NCBI GenBank assembly: GCA_014584575.1
Contig: JACTMP010000024.1
Coordinates: forward strand, 1 to 64,000
Length of the DNA: 64,000 bases
From: Chloroflexota bacterium
GTDB taxonomy: Bacteria > Chloroflexota > Anaerolineae > Promineifilales > Promineifilaceae
Direction of reading: 5' to 3'
The position numbers and the translations under genes are program-made. Shown one piece after another: positions 46,101-54,742 of the stretch. The notes beneath the pieces were generated by a model, which had not been told where the DNA came from, ran no database searches, and worked only from the letters and a program-made list of their open reading frames with translations. How positions within the stretch are numbered: the stretch's first letter is position 1; every line of letters starts with the position of its first letter.

Positions 46101-46130
46101 TGATTTATCCGCCCGCCACTTTTGCCACAT
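43113..46130 (-). CDS. Hybrid sensor histidine kinase (GAF/PAS/REC)
   Basis: 1005 residues from ATG 46130 (MWQKWRADKSEPGPEK), which has a GGAG site; the longer frame upstream runs into the divergent promoter. Order: GAF-like (about 60-200), PAS with YHPDDTHLILPEREE (210-330), GAF (345-510), PAS (530-640), HisKA with phospho-acceptor His in LAGGVAHDFNNLLVG (near 643), ATPase with VEDNGEGM and GRGLGLAAVLGI, and C-terminal receiver with Asp in LVLLDLSLPDLSG (near 935) and Lys in FLQKPYS. No transmembrane segment, so it is cytoplasmic. Transcribed divergently from an OmpR-type regulator at 46356, the likely partner. Confidence 0.93.
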   Translation of the reverse strand: MWQKWRADKSEPGPEKAAINFWEVLNTAAAALQRSAHSETAVYEAFREQMTLLGLEGSINWFDEEYTRLTIAAVVFSPRLLRLLRRFERLAGQTAVGFQLPLTVLGEQRDVFAGGKAVFLPDNTSLLRALVSEKTRPFFRQFLAAFGGMSGVLAPLYAGGRVSGVLYLADPAITAEDCTAVTALANHLSIAIENARLFQQMRQNEEKMRLLTDNVPGVIYQCVNNYTFDMLYLNDTVEALTGYPKEMFLRGEISFRDLYHPDDTHLILPEREEPPWGGMFQITYRIRHRSGAWRWVEDFGKGVFSKDGKLLFLEGSITDITERKQAEILQSALYRIATVANADLSLEQLYPAIHAILSDLMDVQNFYIALVEEPSGLLHLPYFVDEMDAYDGLPFDGSGGLTAYVIETGQPQLLSRMELKRLIQLELVQVIGAMPEVWLGVPLRTQARVFGALVVQSYRDGLAYTEREQQLLFFISGQVAAAIERKRSEDQLRAMAAEIVKQARIFEEILATTPDQFVVYDRDGRITFASPAMLQGLRLSLDDVQGKTLAELRFLPQDVIAQADRERVEVFVTGRPFHGEIRVQLDMGVRDVEYILSPITDEMGQVTAVVSAARDVTQRNKTKAALHHAQKMESLAILAGGVAHDFNNLLVGMMAQASLAIAKSPADNPAAPHIHKAMQSAERAAALTKQMLAYSGHGQFTAVPLNLNDLIRDNVQLLQVPLSANVRLRLDLVADLPLIEGDPGQIQQLLMNLVLNSSEAIGSREGVIQLATAVRSLTTADDIYWQITNSPLAPGDYICLTVEDNGEGMTTQTLSRLFEPFFSTRFTGRGLGLAAVLGIMRGHQGGIRVVSTPGQGATFELMFPISQVELAMGVSSTPASAPPGMVLVVDDEPAVCDTVVDILELEQIATMTAVDGHAGIATYQQYQDQIGLVLLDLSLPDLSGEEVFARLKTVNPQVRVILTSGYAEIEAVRGFGNGLVAFLQKPYSLDDLVKVVRQHLPAPNN

Positions 46131-46250
46131 ACCACCACTCCACACATTAACTGTTACATACCATGGGATAGTTACGGAATTGTGTCCATAGTGTAACACC
46201 AAGCAAACAAGATGAGAATTGGGCCTTTGCTTATATGAATTATGAACCCA

Positions 46251-46278
46251 TTGGGTGTTGGCAAAAATCTGATATACT
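46251..46278 (+). promoter_or_regulatory. Putative promoter of response regulator gene
   Basis: TTGGGT (46251-46256), 16-bp spacer, TATACT (46273-46278), about 78 bp upstream of ATG 46356. The -10 is good, the -35 fair. Confidence 0.45.
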
Positions 46279-46355
46279 ACACCGGCAGGTTCACATAATG
46301 AAGACCTTAAGGGCTTAAGGGGAAGTCCATAGGGCCTTTCACAAAGGAGTTCCGA

Positions 46356-47069
46356 ATGGCTACCATCCTGGTTATTGACGATGATGAACTGGTATCGCGC
46401 ACCTTGCAGCGTGTCCTGAAAACCTATGACCACACCGTCATGGTGGCAAACAGCGGCACCGAAGGGCTACAACTGGCGCATCGCCATCCGCCTGACTTGT
46501 TCATTCTGGATATTATGATGCCCGGCATGGATGGCTACCAGGTGTGCCGCCAGGTGCGCGGCGACCCGTTGCTCAAGGAAATCCCGGTGCTGTTCCTGAC
46601 GGCCAAAGCCAAAGACGAAGATAAAATCGAAGGCTTCCGCGCCGGCGCCGATGATTACCTGGTAAAACCATTTAACATGGAGGAGTTACAACTGCGGGTG
46701 CGGGCTATCATGCGCCGCATCACCCCCAAAGCCGAGGTGACAACACCGCCAATTGAAGTCGTTGCCGGTAAAGCAGTGCTGGACACGCGCAGCTTCAAAG
46801 TCACCACCCCTCACGGCGTGGCCCTGTTGACCAATGTGCAGTTTGACCTGCTCTACCACCTGATGAGCCATGCCGACCAGGTATTTAACAGCCAGCAGCT
46901 TTTACAAGATGTGTGGGATTACCCCCGCGACACCGGCAGCCCCGAACTGGTGCGCGCCCACATCAAAAACCTGCGCGAAAAGATCGAACCCATCCCCAAC
47001 GAACCACGTTACATCCTTACCGTGCAGGGGCATGGGTATACCTTTACCACTACGCCGCAAGAGGACTAG
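46356..47069 (+). CDS. OmpR/PhoB-family response regulator
   Basis: 237 residues. Receiver: VIDDDE (acidic pocket), Asp in LFILDIMMPGMDGYQV (near 52), Thr in LFLTAKAK and Lys in DYLVKPFN. C-terminal winged helix (about 130-235): LDTRSFKVTTPHGVALLTNVQF, VWDYPRD, RAHIKNLREKIEP and YILTVQGHGYTF, the standard OmpR-type DNA-binding domain. Strong ribosome site AAGGAG. Followed 55 bp later by a receiver-containing kinase on the same strand and divergent from the hybrid kinase, so the three probably form one signalling unit. Confidence 0.95.
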   Translation: MATILVIDDDELVSRTLQRVLKTYDHTVMVANSGTEGLQLAHRHPPDLFILDIMMPGMDGYQVCRQVRGDPLLKEIPVLFLTAKAKDEDKIEGFRAGADDYLVKPFNMEELQLRVRAIMRRITPKAEVTTPPIEVVAGKAVLDTRSFKVTTPHGVALLTNVQFDLLYHLMSHADQVFNSQQLLQDVWDYPRDTGSPELVRAHIKNLREKIEPIPNEPRYILTVQGHGYTFTTTPQED

Positions 47070-47122
47070 AGATTGGAGATTAGAGATTGAGTCTCTAATC
47101 TCCAATCTCTAATCTCCAATCT
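47069..47122. repeat. AGATTGGAGATTAG inverted repeat
   Basis: Tandem AGATTGGAGATTAGAGATT units followed by their reverse complement (TCTAATCTCCAATCTC), filling the gap between two genes. Related arrays lie at 49180-49240, 60445-60535 and 61813-61875. Confidence 0.8.
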
Positions 47123-47124
47123 TG

Positions 47125-49194
47125 ATGTCAGCCACTCTCCCCCTCTCAGAATCCAACCCACCACCATCTCATCTGCTCATTGTGGATGACGAACCGGAGA
47201 TTGCCGAATCGCTGGCCGATTACCTGATCAAAAAAGAGGGTTTTGAGGTCTCCATCACCAGCGATGGCGAAGAAGCCATTTCGTTTTTAGCCGCTACGGT
47301 GCAGAACCAGACAGAGATCGATCTGGTGCTGCTGGATATGCGGATGCCCAACCTGTCTGGCCTGGATGTGCTAACGTGGATTCGGGAGCATCCCGACCTG
47401 CGGTATACACGGGTTGTGCTGCTGACGGCGGCGGCGGGTAGCAGCGAAAAGGTGGAGGCGCTCACCGCCGGGGCGGACGATTACATCACCAAGCCGTACC
47501 GTCCCCAGGAATTGCTGGCACGGGTGAAGACAATTCTGCGCACGCAGCAGTTGGAGAAGCAGTTGCAGCGACAGGGGCAGCAGTTGGCCGGGCTGAACCG
47601 GCTGGCGCAGACGGTGGCAGCCAAACTGGAGCAGACGGAAATTCTGGAAACGGCCATCGAAGGCATCCACACCCTCATGGAAGTAGAACTCGCCGCCGTG
47701 CTGCTGCTGGAAGGGGGCAAACTGCGCTACAAAAATCTGCGCAACCGTGACGGGGAAGTGCCGGTGACGGCGCTGCCCTCCCTCGCCACCGATGAGGGGA
47801 TCATGGGGCTGGCTTATAACGAACAACGGGCGATCTATTTGAACCAGGCCGCCGCCGACGGCCGTTACCAACCCACAACAGATGCGCCGCCCAACTACGA
47901 TGTGCAATCGCTGGTCATCGCCCCGCTGCTGGTGCGCGGGCGGGCTGTGGGCGTCATCTGCGGCTATAACAAACAGGACGGCCGTTTCACTGATTTTGAC
48001 CTGGACATATTCAACTCACTCGCCAGTTCCGTCAGCGAAGCGGTGGAAAACGCCTGGCTCTTCCAACGCATCCGCCAGCGCCAGCAAGAGCTTCTGGAAA
48101 ACCGCAACACCTTACAGGCGCTCATAGACGGCATTCCCAACCCCATCTACACCATCAACGACGAATGGCAACTGGTGGCGGTGAATAAGGCCAAAGTGGA
48201 TGAACTGGACGCCACCCTGGAAGAGTTAGTGGGGCAGGTGTGTTATCGGGCGTTTTACGGCCGTGTCGCCCCCTGCGACCACTGCCTGATGTCCCACACT
48301 CTCAGTGAAAAACAGGCCGGGCACTGGACGCTCAACTACAAAGGCGACGACCACCTGCCCCGCGAATGGGACATCAACGCCTACCCCATCCCCGGCAAAC
48401 AGGCCAGTTCCGCCCGCGCCGTCGTCGTCTGGCAAGACCGCACCGAAGAGCGGCGGCTGGAAAGCTCGCTGCTGCAAGCGGGCAAACTGGCGGCCATCGG
48501 CCAGTTGGCCGCCGGCGTAGCCCACGAAATCAACAACCCCCTGACGGCCATCAACGCCAACGCCGAAATCCTCAAACTCACCATCCCCCCCGACGATGAA
48601 AATTACGAATCGGTAGACCTGATCCAGCAGGCTGGGGAGCGGGCGACCCGTGTGGTGCGCGGCCTGCTGGATTTTGCCCGCCAGGAGCAGTATGATTTTA
48701 AGGCGGATGACATTAACAAATCCATTCGTCAGACGTTGGCGCTGGTGCAATATCAATTGTTAACGGCCGATACCCAGGTTGTGCAAAATCTGGCCAATGA
48801 CCTCCCCCCCATCGTTGCCAGTTGGGAGCACCTCAAAAGCGTCTGGCTCAATTTGGTCATCAACGCCCGCGACGCCCTGCAAGTGGTTGCCCAAGACCGC
48901 CAGATTGAAATTACCACCCGACTTTCTCCAGATCCCAACTATGTGCAGGTTCTATTCCGCGACAATGGCAAAGGAATGGCTGCCGCAGAACTGGCTCATA
49001 TTTTTGAACCGTTTTATACTACCAAAGACCCCGGCAAAGGAACCGGCCTGGGGCTGGCCACCAGCCATCGCATCATTGAACAGCATGGCGGTGAAATTAA
49101 TGTGGTCAGCGCCCCTGGTGAAGGGGCAACATTTATTGTGCGGCTTCCGATAAATAGTGGCCGAAAGAATGAGATGGGGAGATGGGGAGATTAA
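47125..49194 (+). CDS. Sensor histidine kinase with N-terminal receiver
   Basis: 689 residues from ATG 47125. Order: receiver (about 10-135; LLIVDDEPEIA, Asp in VLLDMRMPNLSG, Lys in DYITKPYRP), short coiled coil (LRTQQLEKQLQRQGQQLAGL), GAF (about 170-320), coiled coil, PAS (about 330-440) containing RVAPCDHCLMSHTL with a CxxC pair, HisKA with AAGVAHEINNPLTAI (His near 467) and ATPase with DNGKGM and GTGLGLATSHRIIEQHGG. The PAS CxxC could bind metal or sense redox state; that is inference. Soluble. The ATG lies right after a repeat with no ribosome site, so coupling to the upstream regulator is possible. Confidence 0.93.
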   Translation: MSATLPLSESNPPPSHLLIVDDEPEIAESLADYLIKKEGFEVSITSDGEEAISFLAATVQNQTEIDLVLLDMRMPNLSGLDVLTWIREHPDLRYTRVVLLTAAAGSSEKVEALTAGADDYITKPYRPQELLARVKTILRTQQLEKQLQRQGQQLAGLNRLAQTVAAKLEQTEILETAIEGIHTLMEVELAAVLLLEGGKLRYKNLRNRDGEVPVTALPSLATDEGIMGLAYNEQRAIYLNQAAADGRYQPTTDAPPNYDVQSLVIAPLLVRGRAVGVICGYNKQDGRFTDFDLDIFNSLASSVSEAVENAWLFQRIRQRQQELLENRNTLQALIDGIPNPIYTINDEWQLVAVNKAKVDELDATLEELVGQVCYRAFYGRVAPCDHCLMSHTLSEKQAGHWTLNYKGDDHLPREWDINAYPIPGKQASSARAVVVWQDRTEERRLESSLLQAGKLAAIGQLAAGVAHEINNPLTAINANAEILKLTIPPDDENYESVDLIQQAGERATRVVRGLLDFARQEQYDFKADDINKSIRQTLALVQYQLLTADTQVVQNLANDLPPIVASWEHLKSVWLNLVINARDALQVVAQDRQIEITTRLSPDPNYVQVLFRDNGKGMAAAELAHIFEPFYTTKDPGKGTGLGLATSHRIIEQHGGEINVVSAPGEGATFIVRLPINSGRKNEMGRWGD

Positions 49195-49240
49195 AAGATT
49201 GGTGCGTTAATCTCTTAATCTCCCCATCTCTATAATCTCC
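49180..49240. repeat. GAGATGGGGAGATTAA inverted repeat
   Basis: GAGATGGGGAGATGGGGAG then, after about 20 bp, TCTTAATCTCCCCATCTC: an intergenic inverted repeat of the same purine-rich family as 47069. The kinase stop lies in its left arm. Confidence 0.7.
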
Positions 49241-49248
49241 TGAAGAAT

Positions 49249-50901
49249 ATGAGCAACCAACCCTCGCATGGGGAAGTGAATATCAGCGATGTGCTGCGGC
49301 TGGCGCTGCCGCTGCAAACGGCCGTAGCCGCCGGCAAAGACCCCGCCCGCCGCAAAGTGGATTGGGTGGTCGTTCTCACCTCCTGGGACAATTTGCCCTT
49401 GCAGGCGCAAATACATGACCTGGTCATCTTGCCCCCCGCCCTACAAGAGCGGCTGGCCGACAAACAATTGATCCCTAAATTGCAAACCCTGGCTGAATTG
49501 GATGTGGCCGGTATTTTGCTGTTTCGGGCAGTGTCAGAGGCCACGGCCGAAGAAGCCACCCGGCTCGACCTGCCCATACTTATTGCCCCACCAGAAACCT
49601 CGGTGCGTGAAGCCAACCGCGCCATTGCCGCCTTATTGGTAGACCGCTATTCCGCCACCACCGAGCGTGGCTTGCAGCTATACCGCACCCTCTCGGAAAT
49701 GTCCCGCGAAGAACAGGGCATTCCGGCCATGACCGACGTGATCGCCAAACTCACCGGCAAAATTGTGGTTGTTCAGGACAAGCGGCTGGAGATCAAGGCG
49801 ATCAGCGTCCCGGCGTCAAACACGCTGGATGTGGAAAAGATCGTCGAAGAGTTGACACAGCGGGAAGAACTGCCCGCTGTTTTGCGCAACCGCAAAGCCG
49901 CCGCCCGCGCCCGCCAGAGCCATTGGCAGCAAATTCTGCCCATTGAAAATATCGGCCGTCTGGTCAGCCCCATCATTTCCGGCGACCGGGCGCGCGGCTA
50001 TCTGTCGCTCATTGGGCTGGCAGACGAGCTAGATTTGCTAGACCAGCAGGCGGTAGAGCATGGCGCGGCGGCGTTTGCCCTGGAGATGGCGAAGGCAAAG
50101 GCGGTCAGCGAGGCGAAAAAGGCGCTGCGCGGCGATTTTCTGGAAGGGCTGCTGGCAGGCACGCTGCCGCCACGTGAGATTGACCGGCTGGCCAGCCGCC
50201 TGGATCATGAAACAAGTACGCCCCATGCAGCCATGACGCTAACCTGGGTGGGCAAGGATGCGCCTTCGCTGCGCCGGTTGGAAACGGCCGTGAACTGGGT
50301 GCTCTCCACACACGGCCGTGCCGCCCTGGTACACGTCTACGGTAGCGCCCACATCTGCATCTTCCAGGAACTGCGCGCTGAAAACGATATGGACTCCGCC
50401 AGTGAACTGGGGCGACGGATTCTGGAACAAGTGCGCGCCGAATTCCCCAAAGAGAGCGTAATTGCCGGGATGAGCGGCCCCGCCTCCTCGCTGACCGATT
50501 GGCCGCGCATATATGGCGAGGCGCTCCAGGCTATGCAGCTCAGCGCGCGACTGCAAATTCGGGACGAGGTGGTGGAATTTGGCAGCCTGGGTGTGTATCG
50601 GCTGCTGGGGCAGTTGGAGGATATTCCGGCGGTGCGCACCTTTACGCGGCAGGTGATTGGGCCACTGATTGATTATGACGAACGGCACAACAGCGCCCTG
50701 GTGCAAACCATTGACGCCTACTTTAACCATCATGGCAACATCAGCCAGACGGCCGAGTCCCTCTTTGTGCATCGAAACACATTGCTGTACCGATTGGAGC
50801 GCATCCAGGAACTTACCGGGCATGATCTGAACCAGGCGAATATGCGGCTGGGGCTGAATCTGGCGCTCAAATTATGGCAGTTGCGGTCGGATAAATCGTA
50901 G
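49249..50901 (+). CDS. PucR/CdaR-family transcriptional regulator
   Basis: 550 residues. N-terminal PucR-like ligand-binding domain (about 10-130; VNISDVLRLALPLQTAVAAG, VVVLTSWDNLP), a central GAF-like region (about 160-290) and the C-terminal PucR helix-turn-helix (about 490-540): ALVQTIDAYFNHHGNISQTAESL and VHRNTLLYRLERIQELTG. Regulators of this family activate purine, amino-acid or sugar-acid catabolism genes on effector binding. No metabolic gene is adjacent, so the effector is unknown. Confidence 0.92.
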   Translation: MSNQPSHGEVNISDVLRLALPLQTAVAAGKDPARRKVDWVVVLTSWDNLPLQAQIHDLVILPPALQERLADKQLIPKLQTLAELDVAGILLFRAVSEATAEEATRLDLPILIAPPETSVREANRAIAALLVDRYSATTERGLQLYRTLSEMSREEQGIPAMTDVIAKLTGKIVVVQDKRLEIKAISVPASNTLDVEKIVEELTQREELPAVLRNRKAAARARQSHWQQILPIENIGRLVSPIISGDRARGYLSLIGLADELDLLDQQAVEHGAAAFALEMAKAKAVSEAKKALRGDFLEGLLAGTLPPREIDRLASRLDHETSTPHAAMTLTWVGKDAPSLRRLETAVNWVLSTHGRAALVHVYGSAHICIFQELRAENDMDSASELGRRILEQVRAEFPKESVIAGMSGPASSLTDWPRIYGEALQAMQLSARLQIRDEVVEFGSLGVYRLLGQLEDIPAVRTFTRQVIGPLIDYDERHNSALVQTIDAYFNHHGNISQTAESLFVHRNTLLYRLERIQELTGHDLNQANMRLGLNLALKLWQLRSDKS

Positions 50902-50904
50902 AGA

Positions 50905-51122
50905 CAGAACACTTCCACCTCTATGTGCGCGGGCAAAGAGAAACCGGCCAACTGCCATCCGCGTCCCGGTTATTGACAATGGCTATCGGCGCCCTACCAG
51001 TGTCTTTTTCCTATTGGACAGTCGCCATCCCCCGGTTATCCTTATTGCATCTGATGTGAACCCGCCCGGCTGGGGAGATATTGCCCGCCGACTGTCCATC
51101 CATCATCAATGGAAATTTGCCG
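50905..51122 (+). pseudogene. Frame-disrupted remnant of an unknown protein
   Basis: Upstream of the peptidase gene, EHFHLYVRGQRETGQLP in one frame continues as RVPVIDNGYRRPTSVFFLL and IASDVNPPGWGDIARRLSIH in the next, before running into the following gene out of frame. The residue pattern looks coding, and the two pieces join across a one-base shift. Family not recognised; could also be chance. Confidence 0.35.
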
Positions 51123-53291
51123 ATGAACGACACGATTCGTATTTCCCCCCCTTCTGATCCAGAGCCGGATAACCGGCGTTGGGCGCTGTGGTTGACCGGG
51201 GGTTGCCTGTTTCTGCTGCTCTGCCTGGGGTGTGTGGGAGTTGTGGGTTTGGGTGGTGGTTATTATGCGTATACACAGTTCCGTGATGAGATAGCAGCCA
51301 ATGCCACTGCCACCGAAACGGTGCAGAGTATCCCCAGCCGCGCCGTGACCCGGCCGGAAGACACGGCCGTACCCCCACCCTCAGCGACACCTGTTAGTGA
51401 AACGCCATCAACCGTGGCCACGGCCGTTCTATCTACCGCACTACCCACCAGCGCTGCGACTGCCTGGTTATTACCTGTACCCACAAACGTTGCGCAGGCC
51501 ACCCTCCCGCCGCGCGCCGAATATGATTTACAACAACTATACCAGACTGAGTTTCCGGCGCATGACTATTACGAAACGGCCATGCGCCTGGGCAACTACA
51601 GCGGCCCCCGCACCATTACGGCTTCTCCCTACCAGCCGGGTGATGTCACCACCTTTTATCTGGATGATGAGGAGATTCTGGCTACGCTAACGGCCGTGAC
51701 CGAACATGCCTACTTCTGGGTAGCCAATGATGTCAATATCAATGCGGCGGCCGTAGCCACTGCTGCTAATCGGTTTGAATCTGAACATTACCCCCGGCTG
51801 GTGGAACTATTTGGCACAGTCTGGCAGCCTGGTGTAGATAACGATCCCCGCTTTTCTGTGCTGCACATCAGCAGTTCGTCCGCTGATGAGTTGGGTTATT
51901 TCCGCACTGAAGATGTGTACCCGCGCACCCTTTTTGAATTTTCCAATGAACAAGAAATCATTTACCTGAATATGGGTGAACTGGAAATAGGGGAGGACCT
52001 TTATTTTGCCACGCTCATCCATGAAGTGCAGCATTTGATTCAATGGAATATGGACCCTGGCGAAGCCGCCTGGATGAATGAGGGATTGTCACAGTTGGCC
52101 GAGATCATGCTGGGTTTCAGCGACACCGCCAGCACCACAGATTACCTGGAAAATCCCGCCACGCGCCTTAACAGTTGGAATTATGAGGACGATGCGGTGT
52201 ATGCCCATTATGCCGGCGCTTATCTGTTCCTGGTGTATGTGTGGGAGCAGTTGGGGGAAACGGCCGTGCAAGAACTGGCCCGCCACCCGGCCAACGGCAT
52301 GGCCGGCGTCTATGCTATTTTGCAGGGGTTTGCCCCCGACGTGACTCTGGAACAGTTTACGGCCAATTGGGCGGTCGCCAATTATCTGGACAACGGCGTC
52401 AACAGCAATCTTTCCGCAGACGGCCGTTACCATTACCAAAATCTGACGTTGCGCCGCCCGGCCCTGTACCAAACGGTAGAGGCCAACCAGCCCTATGACC
52501 GGGTAGACACGCTGCCACAATTTGGCGTGCATTACATTGACTTGCGCGATGTGCGTGGGCTGGTGACGATTACCTTTGCAGGAGACACGGCCGTGCCCCT
52601 CATAGACGCCAATCTCAACCAGACCCCCGACAACGTGTTCTGGTACGCTCCTGCCGTAGACGAAATGAATGCCACCCTTACCGGCCAATATGACCTTAGC
52701 CACGTCAACCAGGCCACCCTCACCTATTCCACCTGGTATGATCTGGAAGAAGAGTTCGATTATGCCTACCTCTCCATTTCCACAGATGGTGGGCAAACCT
52801 GGCAAACACTCACTCCCCAACACAGTAGCCTGGGAACACGCGGACGGGGATATAACGGCCGTAGCGCCGCCAAACCGGGCGCCAGAGACGGCTGGCTCAA
52901 GGAAAGCATCTCCCTAGACGCCTTTACCGGACAGCCTGTGCAGATTCGCCTGGATGTTATCACCGATTCCGGCATCACCGGACAAGGTTTTGCCATAGAC
53001 GATATTGCCGTGACCGGTCATCAGGCAGCCTCATTCACCGATGGGCCGGAAAACTGGCAGGCTGAAGGTTTTGTCTTAACCGGCGGCTGGCTGCCACAAC
53101 GCTGGTCTGTGGTCTTAATTGAAGAGAAGGTGGAGGGTGAATCCGGCCCACGAGTAACGCCCCTGGCGCTGGACAATCTCAATCAGGGGCAGTGGGAAAT
53201 AAACATTGGCAAAGGGGGCGGCGTACTCATGATTATGCCGCAAACCCCCTTTGCCAATAATGAAGCCAGTTATTGGCTCCACATCAGGTAA
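51123..53291 (+). CDS. Exported zinc metallopeptidase, M6-like
   Basis: 722 residues from ATG 51123 (MNDTIRISPPSDPE). One transmembrane segment (about 22-50, WLTGGCLFLLLCLGCVGVVGLGGGYY) anchors it with the bulk outside, followed by a Thr/Ala/Pro linker. Catalytic domain: LIHEVQHLIQWN (HExxH near 300) followed by EAAWMNEGLSQLAE. The C-terminal part has YLSISTDGGQTWQTL and IRLDVITDSGITGQGFAIDDI, the jelly-roll accessory domain typical of immune-inhibitor-A-type (M6) peptidases. A secreted or surface protease. Ends before a bidirectional hairpin. Confidence 0.88.
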   Translation: MNDTIRISPPSDPEPDNRRWALWLTGGCLFLLLCLGCVGVVGLGGGYYAYTQFRDEIAANATATETVQSIPSRAVTRPEDTAVPPPSATPVSETPSTVATAVLSTALPTSAATAWLLPVPTNVAQATLPPRAEYDLQQLYQTEFPAHDYYETAMRLGNYSGPRTITASPYQPGDVTTFYLDDEEILATLTAVTEHAYFWVANDVNINAAAVATAANRFESEHYPRLVELFGTVWQPGVDNDPRFSVLHISSSSADELGYFRTEDVYPRTLFEFSNEQEIIYLNMGELEIGEDLYFATLIHEVQHLIQWNMDPGEAAWMNEGLSQLAEIMLGFSDTASTTDYLENPATRLNSWNYEDDAVYAHYAGAYLFLVYVWEQLGETAVQELARHPANGMAGVYAILQGFAPDVTLEQFTANWAVANYLDNGVNSNLSADGRYHYQNLTLRRPALYQTVEANQPYDRVDTLPQFGVHYIDLRDVRGLVTITFAGDTAVPLIDANLNQTPDNVFWYAPAVDEMNATLTGQYDLSHVNQATLTYSTWYDLEEEFDYAYLSISTDGGQTWQTLTPQHSSLGTRGRGYNGRSAAKPGARDGWLKESISLDAFTGQPVQIRLDVITDSGITGQGFAIDDIAVTGHQAASFTDGPENWQAEGFVLTGGWLPQRWSVVLIEEKVEGESGPRVTPLALDNLNQGQWEINIGKGGGVLMIMPQTPFANNEASYWLHIR

Positions 53292-53296
53292 AACAA

Positions 53297-53327
53297 GACA
53301 TCCGATTTTTCGGAAAAATCGGATGTC
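53297..53327. terminator. Bidirectional hairpin terminator
   Basis: GACATCCGATTTTT (53297-53310), CGG, AAAAATCGGATGTC (53314-53327): perfect 14-bp stem between two convergent genes, with A- and T-runs at the loop. Confidence 0.75.
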
Positions 53328-53334
53328 ACATCAG

Positions 53335-54474
53335 TTAACCTGTACAAAAATCTGCCGATGTGGTGGTGTTCCAGAACCAGTTATAGCTGAAGTAGGGCGA
53401 TCCCTGGGCGCGAATAGCAATCTGGCTTAGTCCCTTCACGCCATCAGGGATGGGCATGGTATAGCGGGCCACACCACCGGCGCCAGAGTTAAAAGTACCG
53501 GCCGGGAAGCCCAACAATCCTTGTGTCCCCATGGCCCCCATCGTCACTGTAAAGTTCATATTGGCCGGGTAATTGGCCGTCTGGAACTGGACGGTGCTAT
53601 CGCGCGCCACCTGGCAAATCTTGATTGTGGGAATACCCGTGACCGGTGGCACCACAACAATGGGTGGCGTGGGGGTTGGCTGACCGCCGGTACTGCCACC
53701 GGTTGTGTTATTCCAGAACCAGTTGTAGGCATAAAACGGATTGGCATGGCGTGTTTGGGCGCGAATGGCAATGCGGGCCTGCCCGCGCAGTTCGGCCGGG
53801 ATGTTGAAGGTCTGCTGGATGGCCCCACCGGCGCCGGAATTAATCTCACCTACTTTGATGCCGCCAATGCCCTGCGTATACATCAGCCCCATGGTCACGT
53901 CAAAAAGCTGGTTGGGCGGGAAATTGTTGGTCAGGATGGTCACATTGGTGTCAGTTGTAACACTGACGATGCTAAAGGTGGGGATGCCCACATAGCTGGG
54001 CGGTGGTACCGGTTGGCCGCCGCTGCCGCCAGATGTACCGGTCGTGTTGTTCCAGAACCAGTTGAAGCTGTAATACCCCTGGGCGCTGTCTAGCCGGATG
54101 GCAATTTGCTGCTGCCCTCTCAGGAAAGTGGGAATGGTATATGTGGCCGTAGAATCACCCCGGCTGGAATCAAAGGTGCCAACCACTTCGCCACCCACAC
54201 CAGCGGTGCCCATGTAGTTCATACGCACGGTGAAAATCTGGCCGCGTGGGTAGTTGTGGGTCTGAATGGTCACGGTCTGGTCTGTGACCACGCTGACAAT
54301 AGAAATGGTAGGGATGGTCTGGCTGGCGGCGCTGGTGGTGCTGGCCCCCAGCAGCAAGAAGAGCGACAGAATAAACAGGGTTATTCCCAGCAGTCGCCAG
54401 GGTGAACGGCCGTGCCGTCCCGTTTTTGTGTCGCCAAACACCGACAGACTCCCTTGAGCAAATTGATTGGACAT
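53335..54474 (-). CDS. Secreted protein with three tandem beta repeats
   Basis: 379 residues from ATG 54474, with an AAGGAGG site. Signal peptide MSNQFAQGSLSVFGDTKTG then a hydrophobic core (about 28-50, LLGITLFILSLFLLLGAS). Three repeats of about 95 residues each run IPTISIVSVVTDQTVTIQT, NYPRGQIFTVRMNYMG, GTFDSSRG, then a line ending YSFNWFWNNTT; copies start near 55, 165 and 285. Linkers are rich in Gly, Pro and Thr. Looks like a repeated extracellular beta-sandwich for binding or structure; no catalytic motif. Family not recognised. Confidence 0.85.
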   Translation of the reverse strand: MSNQFAQGSLSVFGDTKTGRHGRSPWRLLGITLFILSLFLLLGASTTSAASQTIPTISIVSVVTDQTVTIQTHNYPRGQIFTVRMNYMGTAGVGGEVVGTFDSSRGDSTATYTIPTFLRGQQQIAIRLDSAQGYYSFNWFWNNTTGTSGGSGGQPVPPPSYVGIPTFSIVSVTTDTNVTILTNNFPPNQLFDVTMGLMYTQGIGGIKVGEINSGAGGAIQQTFNIPAELRGQARIAIRAQTRHANPFYAYNWFWNNTTGGSTGGQPTPTPPIVVVPPVTGIPTIKICQVARDSTVQFQTANYPANMNFTVTMGAMGTQGLLGFPAGTFNSGAGGVARYTMPIPDGVKGLSQIAIRAQGSPYFSYNWFWNTTTSADFCTG

Positions 54475-54683
54475 ACAAACCTCCTTATACACTTATGCAG
54501 TTGTTCGATAAAACGGAGGTACGGCCGTTGTTTCACCCGGGCGGGCAAATCATTGCAGGTGAATTTAATCTCGGTGATCAAACTCCTGATGAACCATACC
54601 CCTCATGCACCATGAGGGCATTATACATCAAGATTATGTCATCTTCTATAGAACATTCATTCGTTATGTAAAAGCAGGTTGTG

Positions 54684-54730
54684 CAACCAACCGCTTGAGC
54701 GGTAAACGGCTGAAGCCGTTACTACGAACG
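54684..54730. repeat. AACGGCTGAAGCCGTT palindromic repeat
   Basis: ACCGCTTGAGCGGT followed by AACGGCTGAAGCCGTTACT, two small hairpins of a type commonly repeated between genes. It precedes the terminator at 54743. Confidence 0.5.
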
Positions 54731-54742
54731 ATTGCAACAAAA

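Noticed and set aside
46131..46433. N-terminal extension of the hybrid kinase by about 101 residues
   Set aside because: The added residues cover the promoter region of the divergent response regulator and have no domain character, and ATG 46130 has a better ribosome site.
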